Assembly: GCA_910580185.1 (NCBI GenBank)
Contig: CAJTWC010000004.1
Coordinates: 1-64,000, forward strand
Source: an uncultured Bacilli bacterium
GTDB lineage: Bacteria > Bacillota_I > Bacilli_A > RF39 > UBA660
Reading direction: 5' to 3'
DNA length: 64,000 nt
Positions 26,227 through 35,264 of this stretch are shown here, piece after piece. Below the pieces are notes generated by a model. That model did no database searches. It saw only the letters and a program-made list of their open reading frames with translations, and was not told where the DNA came from. The translations under genes and the position numbers were made by a program. How positions within the stretch are numbered: the first letter of the stretch is position 1; each line of letters opens with the position of its first letter.

Positions 26227-27276
26227 ATGAATGAAAAAATAAACGTAATTAAAGAGGCTTTTGAAAAAGACATTTTAACAATTATTGATATGAAAACTTT
26301 AAATGATATAAGGACCAAATATCTAGGAAAACAAGGTAAGATAACAGAGCTTTCTAAAATGATGAAAGATATTCCAAACGAACAAAAAAAAGAGCTTGGT
26401 ATCTTAGTTAATGAGGTAAGATGCCTTGTTACTGATTCTTTAGAAGAAAAGAAAAAAGACTTAGAAGAAAAAGCTTTAAATGAAAAGTTGGCTAGTGAAA
26501 AAATAGATGTAACAGTACCAAGTAAAAAGGTAAAACGTGGATCTAAACACCCTATGACTAGAATTGAAGAAAAGTTTGAAGATTTATTCTTATCAATGGG
26601 ATATACGATTTATGATGGACCTGAAATTGAAAGCGATGAAAACTGTTTCCAAAAGCTAAACTTACCAAAAGGACATGCCGCAAGGGACGCACAAGATACG
26701 TTCTATTTAAAAGATGAATTTGAAAACTATCTTCTAAGAAGTCAAACGTCTACCGCACAGGTTCGTGCGATGGAAGAAAATACTGATAAAGGACCACTTA
26801 GAATAGTTTGTCCAGGAAAGGTATACAGAAGAGATGAAGATGCAACGCACTCTCACCAATTTATGCAAATAGAAGGACTTGTAATAGACGAAGACGTTTC
26901 AATGGCAGACTTAAAAGGAACGTTAGAACTATTTTGTAAAACCATATTAGAAGAAAAAACCAAGGTAAGATTTAGACCAAGTTACTTTCCGTTTACTGAG
27001 CCTTCGGTAGAGGTTGACGTAACATGCTTTAAATGTGGTGGAAAAGGGTGTCCACTTTGTAAACAAACGGGTTGGATAGAAGTACTAGGTGCTGGAATGG
27101 TTCATCCTAACGTTTTAGAGATGAGTGGGTATGACAGCACTAAGTATCAAGGCTTTGCATTTGGTACTGGAATGGATAGATTTGCCATGTTTAAGTATGG
27201 AATAACTGATATAAGAACGATATATGGAAATGATATTAGGTTCTTAACCCAATTTGATAGAAAGGATGATGAATAA
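26227..27276 (+). CDS. pheS: Phenylalanyl-tRNA synthetase, alpha subunit
   Basis: Catalytic subunit charging tRNA-Phe. 349 residues: an N-terminal coiled coil (about 1-90), then class II motifs including SKHPMTRIEEKFEDLFLSMGY, the motif 2 region RIVCPGKVYRRDEDATHSHQFMQIEG near 200 and the motif 3 region GFAFGTGMDRFAM near 315. ATG 26227 is placed after AGAGGAGG; the frame upstream runs only through the T-box. It overlaps pheT by one base (TAATG). Confidence 0.98.
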   Translation: MNEKINVIKEAFEKDILTIIDMKTLNDIRTKYLGKQGKITELSKMMKDIPNEQKKELGILVNEVRCLVTDSLEEKKKDLEEKALNEKLASEKIDVTVPSKKVKRGSKHPMTRIEEKFEDLFLSMGYTIYDGPEIESDENCFQKLNLPKGHAARDAQDTFYLKDEFENYLLRSQTSTAQVRAMEENTDKGPLRIVCPGKVYRRDEDATHSHQFMQIEGLVIDEDVSMADLKGTLELFCKTILEEKTKVRFRPSYFPFTEPSVEVDVTCFKCGGKGCPLCKQTGWIEVLGAGMVHPNVLEMSGYDSTKYQGFAFGTGMDRFAMFKYGITDIRTIYGNDIRFLTQFDRKDDE

Positions 27277-29645
27277 TGAAATTATCTAGAAAATTTGTTA
27301 GTGATTATATAGATTTACCAGAAGACTTGAAGGTAGAACAAATTGCTGAAGATATGACAAGTGTTGGTAATGAATATGATGATGCTGGAGAACTAATTAA
27401 TTGTACAAACCTAGTTGTAGGTGAGGTAATAGAGTGCACTGATCATCCTGATAGCGATCATTTACATGTTTGTAAAGTAAACGTCGGAAGTGAAGTTTTA
27501 AACATTGTATGTGGTGCTCCTAATGTAAGAGAAGGTATCAAAGTAGTTGTTGCACTTGCTGGAGCTAAACTTCCTGGTGGAGAAATAAAAAAAGGCATGA
27601 TTCGTGGCGTTGAATCAAACGGAATGCTTTGTTCTAAAGCGGAACTAGGCCTTGATAATAAATTCTTAGAAGAAAAAGATAAAACTGGTATACATGAATT
27701 ATCAGATAATGCCATTATTGGTACTGATGCCATAAAAGCGTTAAACCTAGATGATGAAGTAATTGATTTTGAACTTACTTCTAATAGAGGTGATTTACTT
27801 AGCATCTTAGGTATGGCATATGAATTAGGTGCTATTTATAAAAAAAGTGTAAAAGAAATTGATTTAGGCTATACACCTAACAATGAAAACGTTAGTGATG
27901 AATTTAACGTAGAAGTAAAAACTGATGATTGTCCTTTGTTTTTAGCTAAAAAAGTAAAAAACGTCGTTATCAAAGAAAGTCCTGATTTTATTAAAGAAAG
28001 ACTTATCGCATCAGGAATTAGGCCAATAAACAACGTTGTTGATATATCAAACTACGTTATGCTTGAAACGGGTCAACCACTTCATTATTATGATGCTAAA
28101 TCACTTGGTGATACTTTGATAGTTAGAAACGCTTTAGAAGGAGAAAAACTAACTACTTTAGATGGCATCGAAAGAACTTTAACTACTGATGATATAGTAA
28201 TATCAGATAAAGAAAAAGCAGTAGGTTTAGCAGGCGTTATGGGAGGATTATCTACCGAAGTAGAAAATTATACTACTGACATAATAATTGAATCTGCTAT
28301 ATTTGATAAAGTTAAAGTAAGAAGAACATCAAAAAAGATACTTAGAAGTGAAGCATCTAATAGGTTTGAAAAGGGTCTTGATCCTAATAGAACTTACATG
28401 GCAATTGAAAGAAGCTGTGCTTTGCTTGAAAAATATGCAGATGGAACCGTATTAGATGGAATAGTTAAACACGATAAAACAAGTAAAGAAGAAAAAGTAA
28501 TTGATATTAAGTTAGAGAAAATAGATAAGGTTTTAGGAATAAGTATTCCAAAAAGTGAAGTTATAGAAATACTAAAATCACTAGCATTTAAAGTAGAAGA
28601 TAAGGCTGATTATCTAACTGTTACAGTTCCAACAAGAAGACTTGATATATCAATCGTAGAAGACTTAATCGAAGAAGTCGGAAGAATATACGGAATGGAT
28701 AACATTAAGGGTAAACTTCCAGCTTTAAAGATAGTTAATAGTCATTTTGATAGAACTAAAAGGGAGATAAAAAACAAATTAATAAACTTAGGTTTAAACG
28801 AAACTTTAAGTTATAGCCTTATACCTAACCCTGAGGTACATAAATTTACCACGGAAGATTTTACTGAAATAACTTTAAATGATCCAATGAGCGAAGATAA
28901 AAATACCTTAAGATATAGTTTACTTTACTCGCTAAAAGAAATTTATCTTTATAATAAAGCACGTAATAATAGTGATATTTCTATATTTGAAGTAGGTAAA
29001 GGCTTTTATAAAGAAAATGATTGTTATAAAGAAGATTTAAAACTAGCGGTTTTAATGACTGGGGATTATTATTTAGACGTTAATAATACCAAAGTAGACT
29101 TTTATACTATTAAAGGTGTTTTAGAAGAACTATTAGATTACTTAGGATACAACGGAAGATACAGTTTAACTGTTAGTGATATTCCAGAAGAATTACATCC
29201 AGGACAAAGTGCTTCTATAATTTTACAAGGTAAAAAAGTAGGAATTATTGGTAAACTTCATCCTAGCGTTATAAAAGATGATGTTTATGTATTTGAAATT
29301 AATTTGACTAAGTTACTTTCTAATAGAGGAACTAGAATGTCATTTAAAGAGATACCTAAATATCCTATCGTTAAAAAAGACGTTGCGTTTATCGTTGATG
29401 GTAACGTAACGGTTGAAAACGTTATGAAAGAAATTAAAAAAGCAGGCGGAAGAAACCTTATAAATCAATCACTATTTGATATATATGTAGGAGAAAACGT
29501 AGAAGAGGGAAAAAAATCTTTAGCGTTTACCTTATACTTCCAAGACGATAAAAAGACATTAACCGAAGAAGAGGTTATGGAAAGTTTTAATAACATAATA
29601 AAAAAAGTTACTGAAAATATTCCGGCAACTTTAAGAGATAATTAA
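27276..29645 (+). CDS. pheT: Phenylalanyl-tRNA synthetase, beta subunit
   Basis: 789 residues with the full beta layout: N-terminal tRNA-binding OB fold (about 40-150, LVVGEVIECTDHPDSDHLHVCKV), the B3/B4 editing domain (about 210-370, IRPINNVVDISNYVMLETGQPLHYYD), B5 (about 400-470) and the C-terminal anticodon-binding FDX-ACB domain (YPIVKKDVAFIVD near 698). Its stop codon overlaps the convergent sspI stop by 3 bases. Confidence 0.98.
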   Translation: MKLSRKFVSDYIDLPEDLKVEQIAEDMTSVGNEYDDAGELINCTNLVVGEVIECTDHPDSDHLHVCKVNVGSEVLNIVCGAPNVREGIKVVVALAGAKLPGGEIKKGMIRGVESNGMLCSKAELGLDNKFLEEKDKTGIHELSDNAIIGTDAIKALNLDDEVIDFELTSNRGDLLSILGMAYELGAIYKKSVKEIDLGYTPNNENVSDEFNVEVKTDDCPLFLAKKVKNVVIKESPDFIKERLIASGIRPINNVVDISNYVMLETGQPLHYYDAKSLGDTLIVRNALEGEKLTTLDGIERTLTTDDIVISDKEKAVGLAGVMGGLSTEVENYTTDIIIESAIFDKVKVRRTSKKILRSEASNRFEKGLDPNRTYMAIERSCALLEKYADGTVLDGIVKHDKTSKEEKVIDIKLEKIDKVLGISIPKSEVIEILKSLAFKVEDKADYLTVTVPTRRLDISIVEDLIEEVGRIYGMDNIKGKLPALKIVNSHFDRTKREIKNKLINLGLNETLSYSLIPNPEVHKFTTEDFTEITLNDPMSEDKNTLRYSLLYSLKEIYLYNKARNNSDISIFEVGKGFYKENDCYKEDLKLAVLMTGDYYLDVNNTKVDFYTIKGVLEELLDYLGYNGRYSLTVSDIPEELHPGQSASIILQGKKVGIIGKLHPSVIKDDVYVFEINLTKLLSNRGTRMSFKEIPKYPIVKKDVAFIVDGNVTVENVMKEIKKAGGRNLINQSLFDIYVGENVEEGKKSLAFTLYFQDDKKTLTEEEVMESFNNIIKKVTENIPATLRDN

Positions 29646-29851
29646 TTTAAATGAGTTTTTAGAATTTCTAAAAGCTCTTTTTTTAATTCTTCTGATGCAT
29701 TATTCCAGATGATTTCCATAAATACACCAAGGCCAGGCAACGCTTCTTCAAGGCCTTCTTTTATGGTGTCATCTATTGATTCTTTTATTTCACTTTCATT
29801 ATCATTTTTAAAATTTTCAATTATAAATTCTCTTATGCTAATGTTATTCAT
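29642..29851 (-). CDS. sspI: Small acid-soluble spore protein I
   Basis: 69 residues. The C-terminal half, EEALPGLGVFMEIIWNNAS then KKELLEILK, matches the SspI family pattern LPGLGVLFEVIW-x-x-A-x-x-x-E-x-x-E-x-LE-x-L. SspI is a minor spore-core protein made under forespore control in Bacillus. In Bacillus subtilis sspI lies beside pheST, so position supports the call. Start ATG 29851 follows GAAAGGAAGC. Its 3' end carries the pheT terminator in antisense, so the two genes are tightly interlocked. This implies sporulation capacity now or recently. Confidence 0.85.
   Translation of the reverse strand: MNNISIREFIIENFKNDNESEIKESIDDTIKEGLEEALPGLGVFMEIIWNNASEELKKELLEILKTHLN
29653..29688 (+). terminator. 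pheT terminator, inside sspI coding sequence
   Basis: GAGTTTTTAGAA / TTCTAAAAGCTC (one G-T pair), then T7. It lies wholly within the antisense sspI gene. Confidence 0.85.
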
Positions 29852-29959
29852 ATTAAGCTTCCTTTCACTTTATTTTTTGTATATATGTTGATTTTATACA
29901 TTTTTGTTGATAATTATTATGAAAAATTATATAATTAAAAAAAATAGGGAGGTAAAGTT

Positions 29960-30625
29960 ATGAATTCTAGTTATGTTGTAGAAACATCATATTCGGTTGA
30001 TGGAAAATTAAGGGTAATACTAATTATAGTAGGATTAATTATTTTGGTTGCAATTGTAGTTTCATTATTGAAATTAATTAAAACGGGAAAAATTAAAATA
30101 GGAAAAGAAAAAAACAATTTAAAACAAGAAGATAATTTAATTGAAGAAACGGAAAATGTAGATAATCTAGATACGTTAGATGATATTTCAACAGAAAAAT
30201 TAAATACTGATAACTTAATTAATGATTTGAATGAAGAGTATGAAGCGCCAGTTTTTGATAGTACTTTATCAACATCGGTTATGCAAGAGCAAGTAATACC
30301 ACAAATGGATATGGCACCAAATATGCAAGAGCAAGTAATGCCACAAATGGATATGGCGCCAAATATGCAAGAGCAAGTAATGCCACAAATGGATATGGCA
30401 CCAAATATGCAAGAGCAAGTAATGCCACAAATGGATATGGCGCCAAATATGCAAGAGCAAGTAATGCCACAAATGGATATGGCACCAAATATGCAAGAAC
30501 AAGTAATGCCACCAAGTGAAAATTCATCAGTAACAACAGATGTTAATCAGTTAGATAATTTAGTCAATAAAAATGAAATGTCTAAGTCTATATGGTCAAA
30601 TAATTCGAATAATAATTTACAGTAA
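29960..30625 (+). CDS. Membrane-anchored protein with Met/Gln-rich tandem repeats
   Basis: 221 residues. A transmembrane helix (about 18-39) is followed by an acidic, Asn-rich linker and five perfect copies of a 14-residue repeat, MQEQV-M/I-PQMDMAPN, from residue 108 to 177, then a partial sixth. The repeat is rich in Met and Pro and probably disordered. RBS GGGAGGT precedes the ATG by 6 bases. The N-terminal orientation predicts a cytosolic tail, but this is not certain. No family recognised. Confidence 0.7.
   Translation: MNSSYVVETSYSVDGKLRVILIIVGLIILVAIVVSLLKLIKTGKIKIGKEKNNLKQEDNLIEETENVDNLDTLDDISTEKLNTDNLINDLNEEYEAPVFDSTLSTSVMQEQVIPQMDMAPNMQEQVMPQMDMAPNMQEQVMPQMDMAPNMQEQVMPQMDMAPNMQEQVMPQMDMAPNMQEQVMPPSENSSVTTDVNQLDNLVNKNEMSKSIWSNNSNNNLQ
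30281..30512 (+). repeat. 42-bp tandem repeat, five copies and a partial sixth
   Basis: Copies begin at 30281, 30323, 30365, 30407 and 30449, the partial at 30491. The Ala codon at the end of each unit alternates GCA, GCG, GCA, GCG, GCA, so the growth unit was probably an 84-bp pair. Otherwise the copies are nearly identical; copy 1 has one ATA for ATG. Confidence 0.95.
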
Positions 30626-30650
30626 AAGGAGTTTTAAAAACTCTTTTTAT
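30623..30650 (+). terminator. Terminator before polA
   Basis: AAAAGGAGTTTT / AAAACTCTTTTT, with one G-T pair. Confidence 0.85.
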
Positions 30651-30719
30651 TATTACTTTTACTATAAATATTTAAAAAGAATAACATAATCGTGGTATAA
30701 TTATATATAGGTGGTAAAA

Positions 30720-33299
30720 ATGAAAAAAGTAGTATTAGTAGATGGAAATAATTTATTATTTAGAAGCTATTATGCAACAGCATACTCAGGTAATTTTATG
30801 AAAAACTCAAAAGGTTTTCCTACAAATGCATTATATGGCTTTGTTAACATGATTAATAAAATCATTAATGATGAAAAACCAGAGTATATGCTAGTTGCTT
30901 TTGATAAGGGAAAAACTTTTAGACATGATAAATATGAAGATTATAAAGCAGGAAGAATAGAAATGCCAAACGAACTTAAACAACAATTTCCAGTAGCAAA
31001 AGAAATTCTTACTAATTTAGGAATAAAATGGTTTGAAATAGAAAACTATGAGGCTGATGACATAGTAGGAACGCTTGCTAAAATGATTGATGAATCTGAT
31101 GATTACAAAGGATTAATAGTAAGTAGTGATAAAGATCTTTTGCAGCTTATTACTGATAAGGTAGTAATGAAGATGCTTAAAACTAAAGACTATGTTATGA
31201 TGACAAAAGAAACTTTCTTTGAAACTTATGGACTTACTCCTGAAAAAATGATTGATATTAAAGCACTTCAAGGAGATTCTTCAGATAACATTCCAGGTGT
31301 TAAAGGAATTGGTGAAAAAACCGCTTTAAAATTATTACAAGATTATGGTTCGCTAGAAGGAGTATATGATAATATTGCGTACATTAAAGGCGCCGCAGCA
31401 ACAAAATTAATTAATGGTAGAGAAAAAGCTTTTGAAAGTAAGGATTTAGTAACTATTTATAAAGAAGTTCCATTAGGGTTTGATATTAAAGATACTTTTC
31501 TTAACGGTGGGAATCTAGAAGCTTTGAAGAAAATGTATGAAAACCTAGAGTTTTATTCATTTTTGAAAAATATGAAAATTCAAAAAAAACAAGAAAACAT
31601 AGAAATAGAAGATTTAGAAAATATTAGTGATATAGATAATTTAACATCTCCTATAGCTTTTTACATCGAAACAAATAAGACAAATTACCATTTAGCGGAT
31701 GTTCTTGCAATGGGAATATGTGATGGAACAAAGTTTTATTATGTAAAAAAAGAACAAATAAAAGACGTTATAGAAAAAATAAATGATAAAGAAAAATATA
31801 CTTATGATTTAAAGAAACATTACGTTACATTAAAGAAAATGAATGTTACTTTAGAAAATGTTTCATTTGATTCTATGATTGCAGCATATCTTTTAAACTA
31901 TAACGTTAAAGATGATATTGCTTATTTAGCAAATCAATTTGGGTACGATGTTTCATTTTTTGAAATAATAAGCAAATCAACTAAGATAAAAGAAGACGTT
32001 TTAAGAAAATTAGTAATGTCAAAAACCAAGTTTATTTACGATGTAAAAAAAGAATTAGAAGAAGAAATGCAAAAGGAAGACTGCATGTATCTATTCGAAA
32101 AAATAGAAATGCCATTAGCAACCGTTTTAGGAGAAATGGAATATCAGGGAATTAGAGTAGATAAAACAGTTTTGAAAGATATGAATGTTGAATTAGATGC
32201 AAGAATAAAAGAAATATCAGAAAAAATATATGAACTTGCTGGAGAAAAATTTAACATATCCTCTCCAAAGCAATTAGGAGAAATTTTATTTGTTAAATTG
32301 CAAATAGGTAAGGGTAAAAAAACAAGAAGTGGATATTCAACTGATAAAGCTATATTAGAAAAATATGTTGATAGACATGAAATAGTTCCTTTGGTATTAG
32401 AGCATAGAATGTTAACTAAACTGCAAAGTACATACATAATAGGTTTAGAAGGTAACGTATTAGAAGACGGTAAAATACATACTATTTACACTCAAACATT
32501 AACTAGAACAGGAAGGCTATCTTCTATTGAACCTAACTTACAAAATATACCGATTAGAACTACTTATGGAAAATTAATTAGAAAAGCTTTTATTCCAGAA
32601 AAAGATTGTATTCTTTTATCTAGTGATTATTCTCAAATAGAATTACGTGTTTTTGCACATTTTTCAAAAGTTCCAAACTGGATAGAAGCTTTTAAAAATG
32701 ACATGGATATTCATACGCGTACGGCAATGGATATATTTGATGTATCTGAAGAAAACGTAACACCATTAATGAGAAGGCAAGCAAAGGCGGTAAACTTTGG
32801 TATTTTATATGGAATAAGTGGATTTGGTTTAGCCGAGGATCTTAAAATTTCGGTTAAGGAAGCTAAAGAATTTATTGATAAGTATTTTGAAACTTATAGT
32901 GGAACCAAGGTATATATGGATAGTGTTGTTAAAGAGGCATATGAAAAAGGCTATGTAACAACCATAATGAATAGAAAAAGAAGAATAGATGAACTTAATA
33001 ATACTAATTATATGATAAGACAGCAAGGTGAAAGAATGGCTTTAAACACGCCTATTCAAGGTTCTAGTGCGGATATATTAAAGAAAGCAATGATTGATAT
33101 ATATAATGAATTTAAAGAAAAGAACATTAAGAGTAAGATGATTTTACAAGTACACGATGAACTTATCTTTAACGTGTTAAAAGAAGAAGAAAAAGAGGTT
33201 ACTGAAATAGTTGATAGATGCATGGATAATGCCTATAAATTAGAAGTACCACTTAAGGTTGATATTGAAACTGGTGTTAACTGGTATGATGCAAAATAG
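30720..33299 (+). CDS. polA: DNA polymerase I
   Basis: 859 residues: 5'-3' exonuclease domain (about 1-290; AFDKGKTFRHD, YEADDIVGTLA, GDSSDNIPGVKGIGEKTA), a 3'-5' exonuclease-like domain that lacks the metal-binding DxE (IAFYIETNK in its place), as in other Gram-positive PolA, and the polymerase domain with motif A LLSSDYSQIELRV near 633, motif B RRQAKAVNFGILYG near 684, and motif C QVHDELIF near 808. I take ATG 30720 after GGTGG. It reads directly into mutM. Confidence 0.98.
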   Translation: MKKVVLVDGNNLLFRSYYATAYSGNFMKNSKGFPTNALYGFVNMINKIINDEKPEYMLVAFDKGKTFRHDKYEDYKAGRIEMPNELKQQFPVAKEILTNLGIKWFEIENYEADDIVGTLAKMIDESDDYKGLIVSSDKDLLQLITDKVVMKMLKTKDYVMMTKETFFETYGLTPEKMIDIKALQGDSSDNIPGVKGIGEKTALKLLQDYGSLEGVYDNIAYIKGAAATKLINGREKAFESKDLVTIYKEVPLGFDIKDTFLNGGNLEALKKMYENLEFYSFLKNMKIQKKQENIEIEDLENISDIDNLTSPIAFYIETNKTNYHLADVLAMGICDGTKFYYVKKEQIKDVIEKINDKEKYTYDLKKHYVTLKKMNVTLENVSFDSMIAAYLLNYNVKDDIAYLANQFGYDVSFFEIISKSTKIKEDVLRKLVMSKTKFIYDVKKELEEEMQKEDCMYLFEKIEMPLATVLGEMEYQGIRVDKTVLKDMNVELDARIKEISEKIYELAGEKFNISSPKQLGEILFVKLQIGKGKKTRSGYSTDKAILEKYVDRHEIVPLVLEHRMLTKLQSTYIIGLEGNVLEDGKIHTIYTQTLTRTGRLSSIEPNLQNIPIRTTYGKLIRKAFIPEKDCILLSSDYSQIELRVFAHFSKVPNWIEAFKNDMDIHTRTAMDIFDVSEENVTPLMRRQAKAVNFGILYGISGFGLAEDLKISVKEAKEFIDKYFETYSGTKVYMDSVVKEAYEKGYVTTIMNRKRRIDELNNTNYMIRQQGERMALNTPIQGSSADILKKAMIDIYNEFKEKNIKSKMILQVHDELIFNVLKEEEKEVTEIVDRCMDNAYKLEVPLKVDIETGVNWYDAK

Positions 33300-33317
33300 T
33301 AGGTAAGGGGGATTTTG

Positions 33318-34127
33318 ATGCCAGAATTAGTAGAAGTAGAAACAACTAAAAGAGATTTAAGTAAAGTAATAGAAGGTAAAGTAATAAATAAGGTAGCTGT
33401 TTACTTAGATAAAATAGTTTATAACAAAAAAGATCAATTTATTAAAACTATAGAAGGACAAATGGTTAATAAGGTAAAAAGAAGAGGTAAGTGGTTAATT
33501 TTTGAACTCGATAAAAACTATGTTATTATTCATTTTAGAATGGAAGGAAGATTTTATCATTTACCTTTAGACGCTAAAAAAGATAAGCATGATTATGTAA
33601 TATTTTACTTTGATGATTTTTCACTTCATTATAATGATCCTAGGTTATTTGGTAAAATGGAGGTAATTGAAAAAGATGAAATTGATAAATTTTTCTTAGA
33701 TAAAAAGTTAGGTTTAGAATATATTGATCCTAATTTAACACCAAAATATTTAAAGGAAAAATTTAAAAGTCATCATACAGATATAAAAAAGATGTTACTT
33801 GATCAAAGTTTCATTACGGGGATTGGTAATATATATGCTGATGAAATTCTTTTTGAATCAAAAATAAGTCCTAAAAGTTACGCTGATAAGTTAAGCAAAA
33901 ATAAATTACAAGAAATAATTGATAATACTAAAGTTGTGTTTGAAAGGTCTTTAAAGTGTAAAGGAACCTATCCTAATATAGATGGTAAAAGAGGAACTTT
34001 CGAGAACCATCTAAAGGTTCATAGAAGAGAAGGTGAGCCTTGTTATGATTGTGGCACTATCATTAAAAAGGAAAAAGTAGGGGGTAGAGGAACTTATTAC
34101 TGCTCTAAGTGTCAAAGGAGAGTTTAA
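33318..34127 (+). CDS. mutM: Formamidopyrimidine-DNA glycosylase (Fpg/MutM)
   Basis: Removes 8-oxoguanine and related lesions. After Met removal the catalytic Pro is next (MPELVEVETTKRDL), with Glu2 in place. The C-terminal zinc finger is CYDCGTIIKKEKVGGRGTYYCSKC. The 269-residue length is typical. I chose ATG 33318 so that Pro becomes the N-terminal residue; the upstream TTG would block catalysis. It lies 18 bases after polA, the common Bacilli order. Confidence 0.96.
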   Translation: MPELVEVETTKRDLSKVIEGKVINKVAVYLDKIVYNKKDQFIKTIEGQMVNKVKRRGKWLIFELDKNYVIIHFRMEGRFYHLPLDAKKDKHDYVIFYFDDFSLHYNDPRLFGKMEVIEKDEIDKFFLDKKLGLEYIDPNLTPKYLKEKFKSHHTDIKKMLLDQSFITGIGNIYADEILFESKISPKSYADKLSKNKLQEIIDNTKVVFERSLKCKGTYPNIDGKRGTFENHLKVHRREGEPCYDCGTIIKKEKVGGRGTYYCSKCQRRV

Positions 34128-34128
34128 T

Positions 34129-34346
34129 ATGTTTAGTAGTGAAATAAATATGAATGAAGTAAAAAATATTGATCATTTTTTAGAAAGTATGGAAGCTGCA
34201 TGTTAGAAAATGAATTTAAGAAATATAAAGTGGATTTTGTGGATAGGGATAGAGATTTTAGGTTAAAATATAATATGGTAAAGCATTTATATTCTAAGAA
34301 AATAAGGATATATTATAACTTTAATTTAACTAAGGACATAAAATAG
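34129..34346 (+). pseudogene. Short frame-broken ORF after mutM
   Basis: A strong RBS AAAGGAG at the end of mutM leads to ATG 34129 and a 25-codon frame ending at 34206. A second frame starts ATG 34200 and runs 48 codons to 34346 (MLENEFKKYKVDFVDRDRD...). They overlap by 7 bases. Together they look like one small charged protein of about 70 residues with a one-base frame change near 34200. Alternatively they are two tiny coupled ORFs. Family unknown. Confidence 0.4.
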
Positions 34347-34365
34347 AGTATAAATGTAAACAAAT

Positions 34366-34394
34366 TTGACATATTTTGTCGTTTATGCTATAAT
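34366..34394 (+). promoter_or_regulatory. Promoter for the 34463 gene
   Basis: TTGACA (34366-34371), 17-base spacer, TATAAT (34389-34394), both perfect, with TG two bases before the -10. Confidence 0.9.
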
Positions 34395-34462
34395 ACCTGT
34401 ACCAATTGAGTAATATGCAGTGTAAATGGTTGGTAAAAAAAATAAATATGGGGGTTGAAAAT

Positions 34463-34888
34463 ATGAAAGGATCTTACATTTTCGAATATTTAAATGAAAA
34501 TGAGTTTAAAAAACTTGAACGTTCTGTAAAGAAGTATAATATGCTTGCATACAAAAAGTTAGTTTTTGAATTTTATCCGCATTTAAAAGAGGGAGAATTT
34601 TTAGGTAAGGTAGTTAGTATAAATAGTGAAGAAAACACTAGAAATTATGAATTAAAATTACCTACTGATGATTTATTTGTAAGAGTTCATGGGGAAATAA
34701 TATTACATTATTCAGTATGCGAAAACTCACATACAATAATTTTAGATACTATTACTCCAGAAAGTTTATTATCCGAAGGTCATAGACAAGAATTACAAGC
34801 TTATAAGGGTGTAATGATATCTAAAGCTAATCAAGAAAAAGATAAATTTAAGATAAACTTACTAAATATGTTAAATAATGGCGATTAA
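34463..34888 (+). CDS. Small hypothetical protein
   Basis: 141 residues with start ATG 34463 after GGGGGTTG; the open frame upstream runs into the promoter. There is no membrane segment. It begins YIFEYLNENEFKKLERSVKK and carries a beta-rich middle (ELKLPTDDLFVRVHGEIILHYSV) of immunity-protein-like or regulator-like size. A perfect consensus promoter suggests strong expression. I do not recognise the family. Confidence 0.65.
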   Translation: MKGSYIFEYLNENEFKKLERSVKKYNMLAYKKLVFEFYPHLKEGEFLGKVVSINSEENTRNYELKLPTDDLFVRVHGEIILHYSVCENSHTIILDTITPESLLSEGHRQELQAYKGVMISKANQEKDKFKINLLNMLNNGD

Positions 34889-34902
34889 TCGCTATTTTTT
34901 TT
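34880..34902 (+). terminator. Terminator after 34463 gene
   Basis: GCGA-TTAA-TCGC, then A and a T8 tract; the stem includes the stop codon. Confidence 0.8.
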
Positions 34903-34922
34903 ATTTTTTTTAATTTATCATA

Positions 34923-34951
34923 TTGATTATGTTTTAAGAATATGATAATAT
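34923..34951 (+). promoter_or_regulatory. tRNA operon promoter
   Basis: TTGATT (34923-34928), 17-base spacer, TAATAT (34946-34951), 26 bases before the tRNA. Confidence 0.6.
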
Positions 34952-34976
34952 ATAAAAGCAAGTGAGAAAATTATAT

Positions 34977-35053
34977 GGACCCTTAGCTCAGTTGGTTAGA
35001 GCATCCGGCTCATAACCGGGCGGTCGTAGGTTCGAGTCCTACAGGGTCCACCA
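34977..35053 (+). tRNA. tRNA with CAU anticodon, probably tRNA-Ile2 (lysidine type)
   Basis: Full cloverleaf, 77 bases with encoded CCA. The anticodon CAU lies in loop CTCATAA at 35009-35015. The acceptor stem is fully paired from position 1 (GGACCCT/AGGGTCC), so it is not an initiator tRNA. The T-arm CGTAGGTTCGAGTCCTACA and the GGACC start match Bacillus tRNA-Ile2, whose CAU is modified by TilS, better than elongator tRNA-Met. Confidence 0.9.
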
Positions 35054-35058
35054 CTTGT

Positions 35059-35143
35059 GCGGGTATGGCGAAATTGGCAGACGCGCTAGACTTAGGATCT
35101 AGTGGAGTAATCCGTGGGGGTTCAAGTCCCTTTACCCGCACCA
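35059..35143 (+). tRNA. tRNA-Leu (UAG)
   Basis: 85 bases with a long variable arm and encoded CCA. The anticodon TAG is in loop CTTAGGA between CTAGA and TCTAG. Acceptor GCGGGTA pairs with TACCCGC. It lies 5 bases after the preceding tRNA. Confidence 0.97.
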
Positions 35144-35153
35144 CTTAGATAAC

Positions 35154-35179
35154 AAAAGACCTTAATGGTCTTTTTTCTT
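35154..35179 (+). terminator. tRNA operon terminator
   Basis: AAAAGACC, loop TTAAT, GGTCTTTT, T tract. Confidence 0.9.
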
Positions 35180-35182
35180 TTG

Positions 35183-35264
35183 CTCGAACCTACGACCGCC
35201 CTTGATTTTTATTAAAAAAATATTATATCGAATTAAAATCGACATTTTTTACTCTAACCAACTG
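35183..35264 (-). other. Split, antisense partial copy of the tRNA-CAU gene
   Basis: On the minus strand, 35183-35201 repeats exactly 19 bases of the anticodon-arm/T-arm of the tRNA at 35018-35036. 35252-35264 repeats 13 bases of its D-arm (34989-35001). Both pieces are in tRNA order. Between them, in place of the 16-base anticodon region, stand 50 unrelated AT-rich bases. It cannot fold as a tRNA. The rest of the 35180-35294 gap holds nothing else I can see. Confidence 0.75.

Noticed and set aside
30281..30512. CRISPR-like array
   Set aside because: Units are contiguous, in frame and without unique spacers; no cas genes are present.
30269..30536. Long open frames on the minus strand over the tandem repeats
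   Set aside because: They are repeat-driven shadows of the Met/Gln-rich protein, without RBS or promoter.
34977..35053. Initiator or elongator tRNA-Met
   Set aside because: The acceptor has a paired first position, so it is not an initiator, and the body matches the Bacillus tRNA-Ile2 pattern better than elongator Met. Only a modification assay would settle it.
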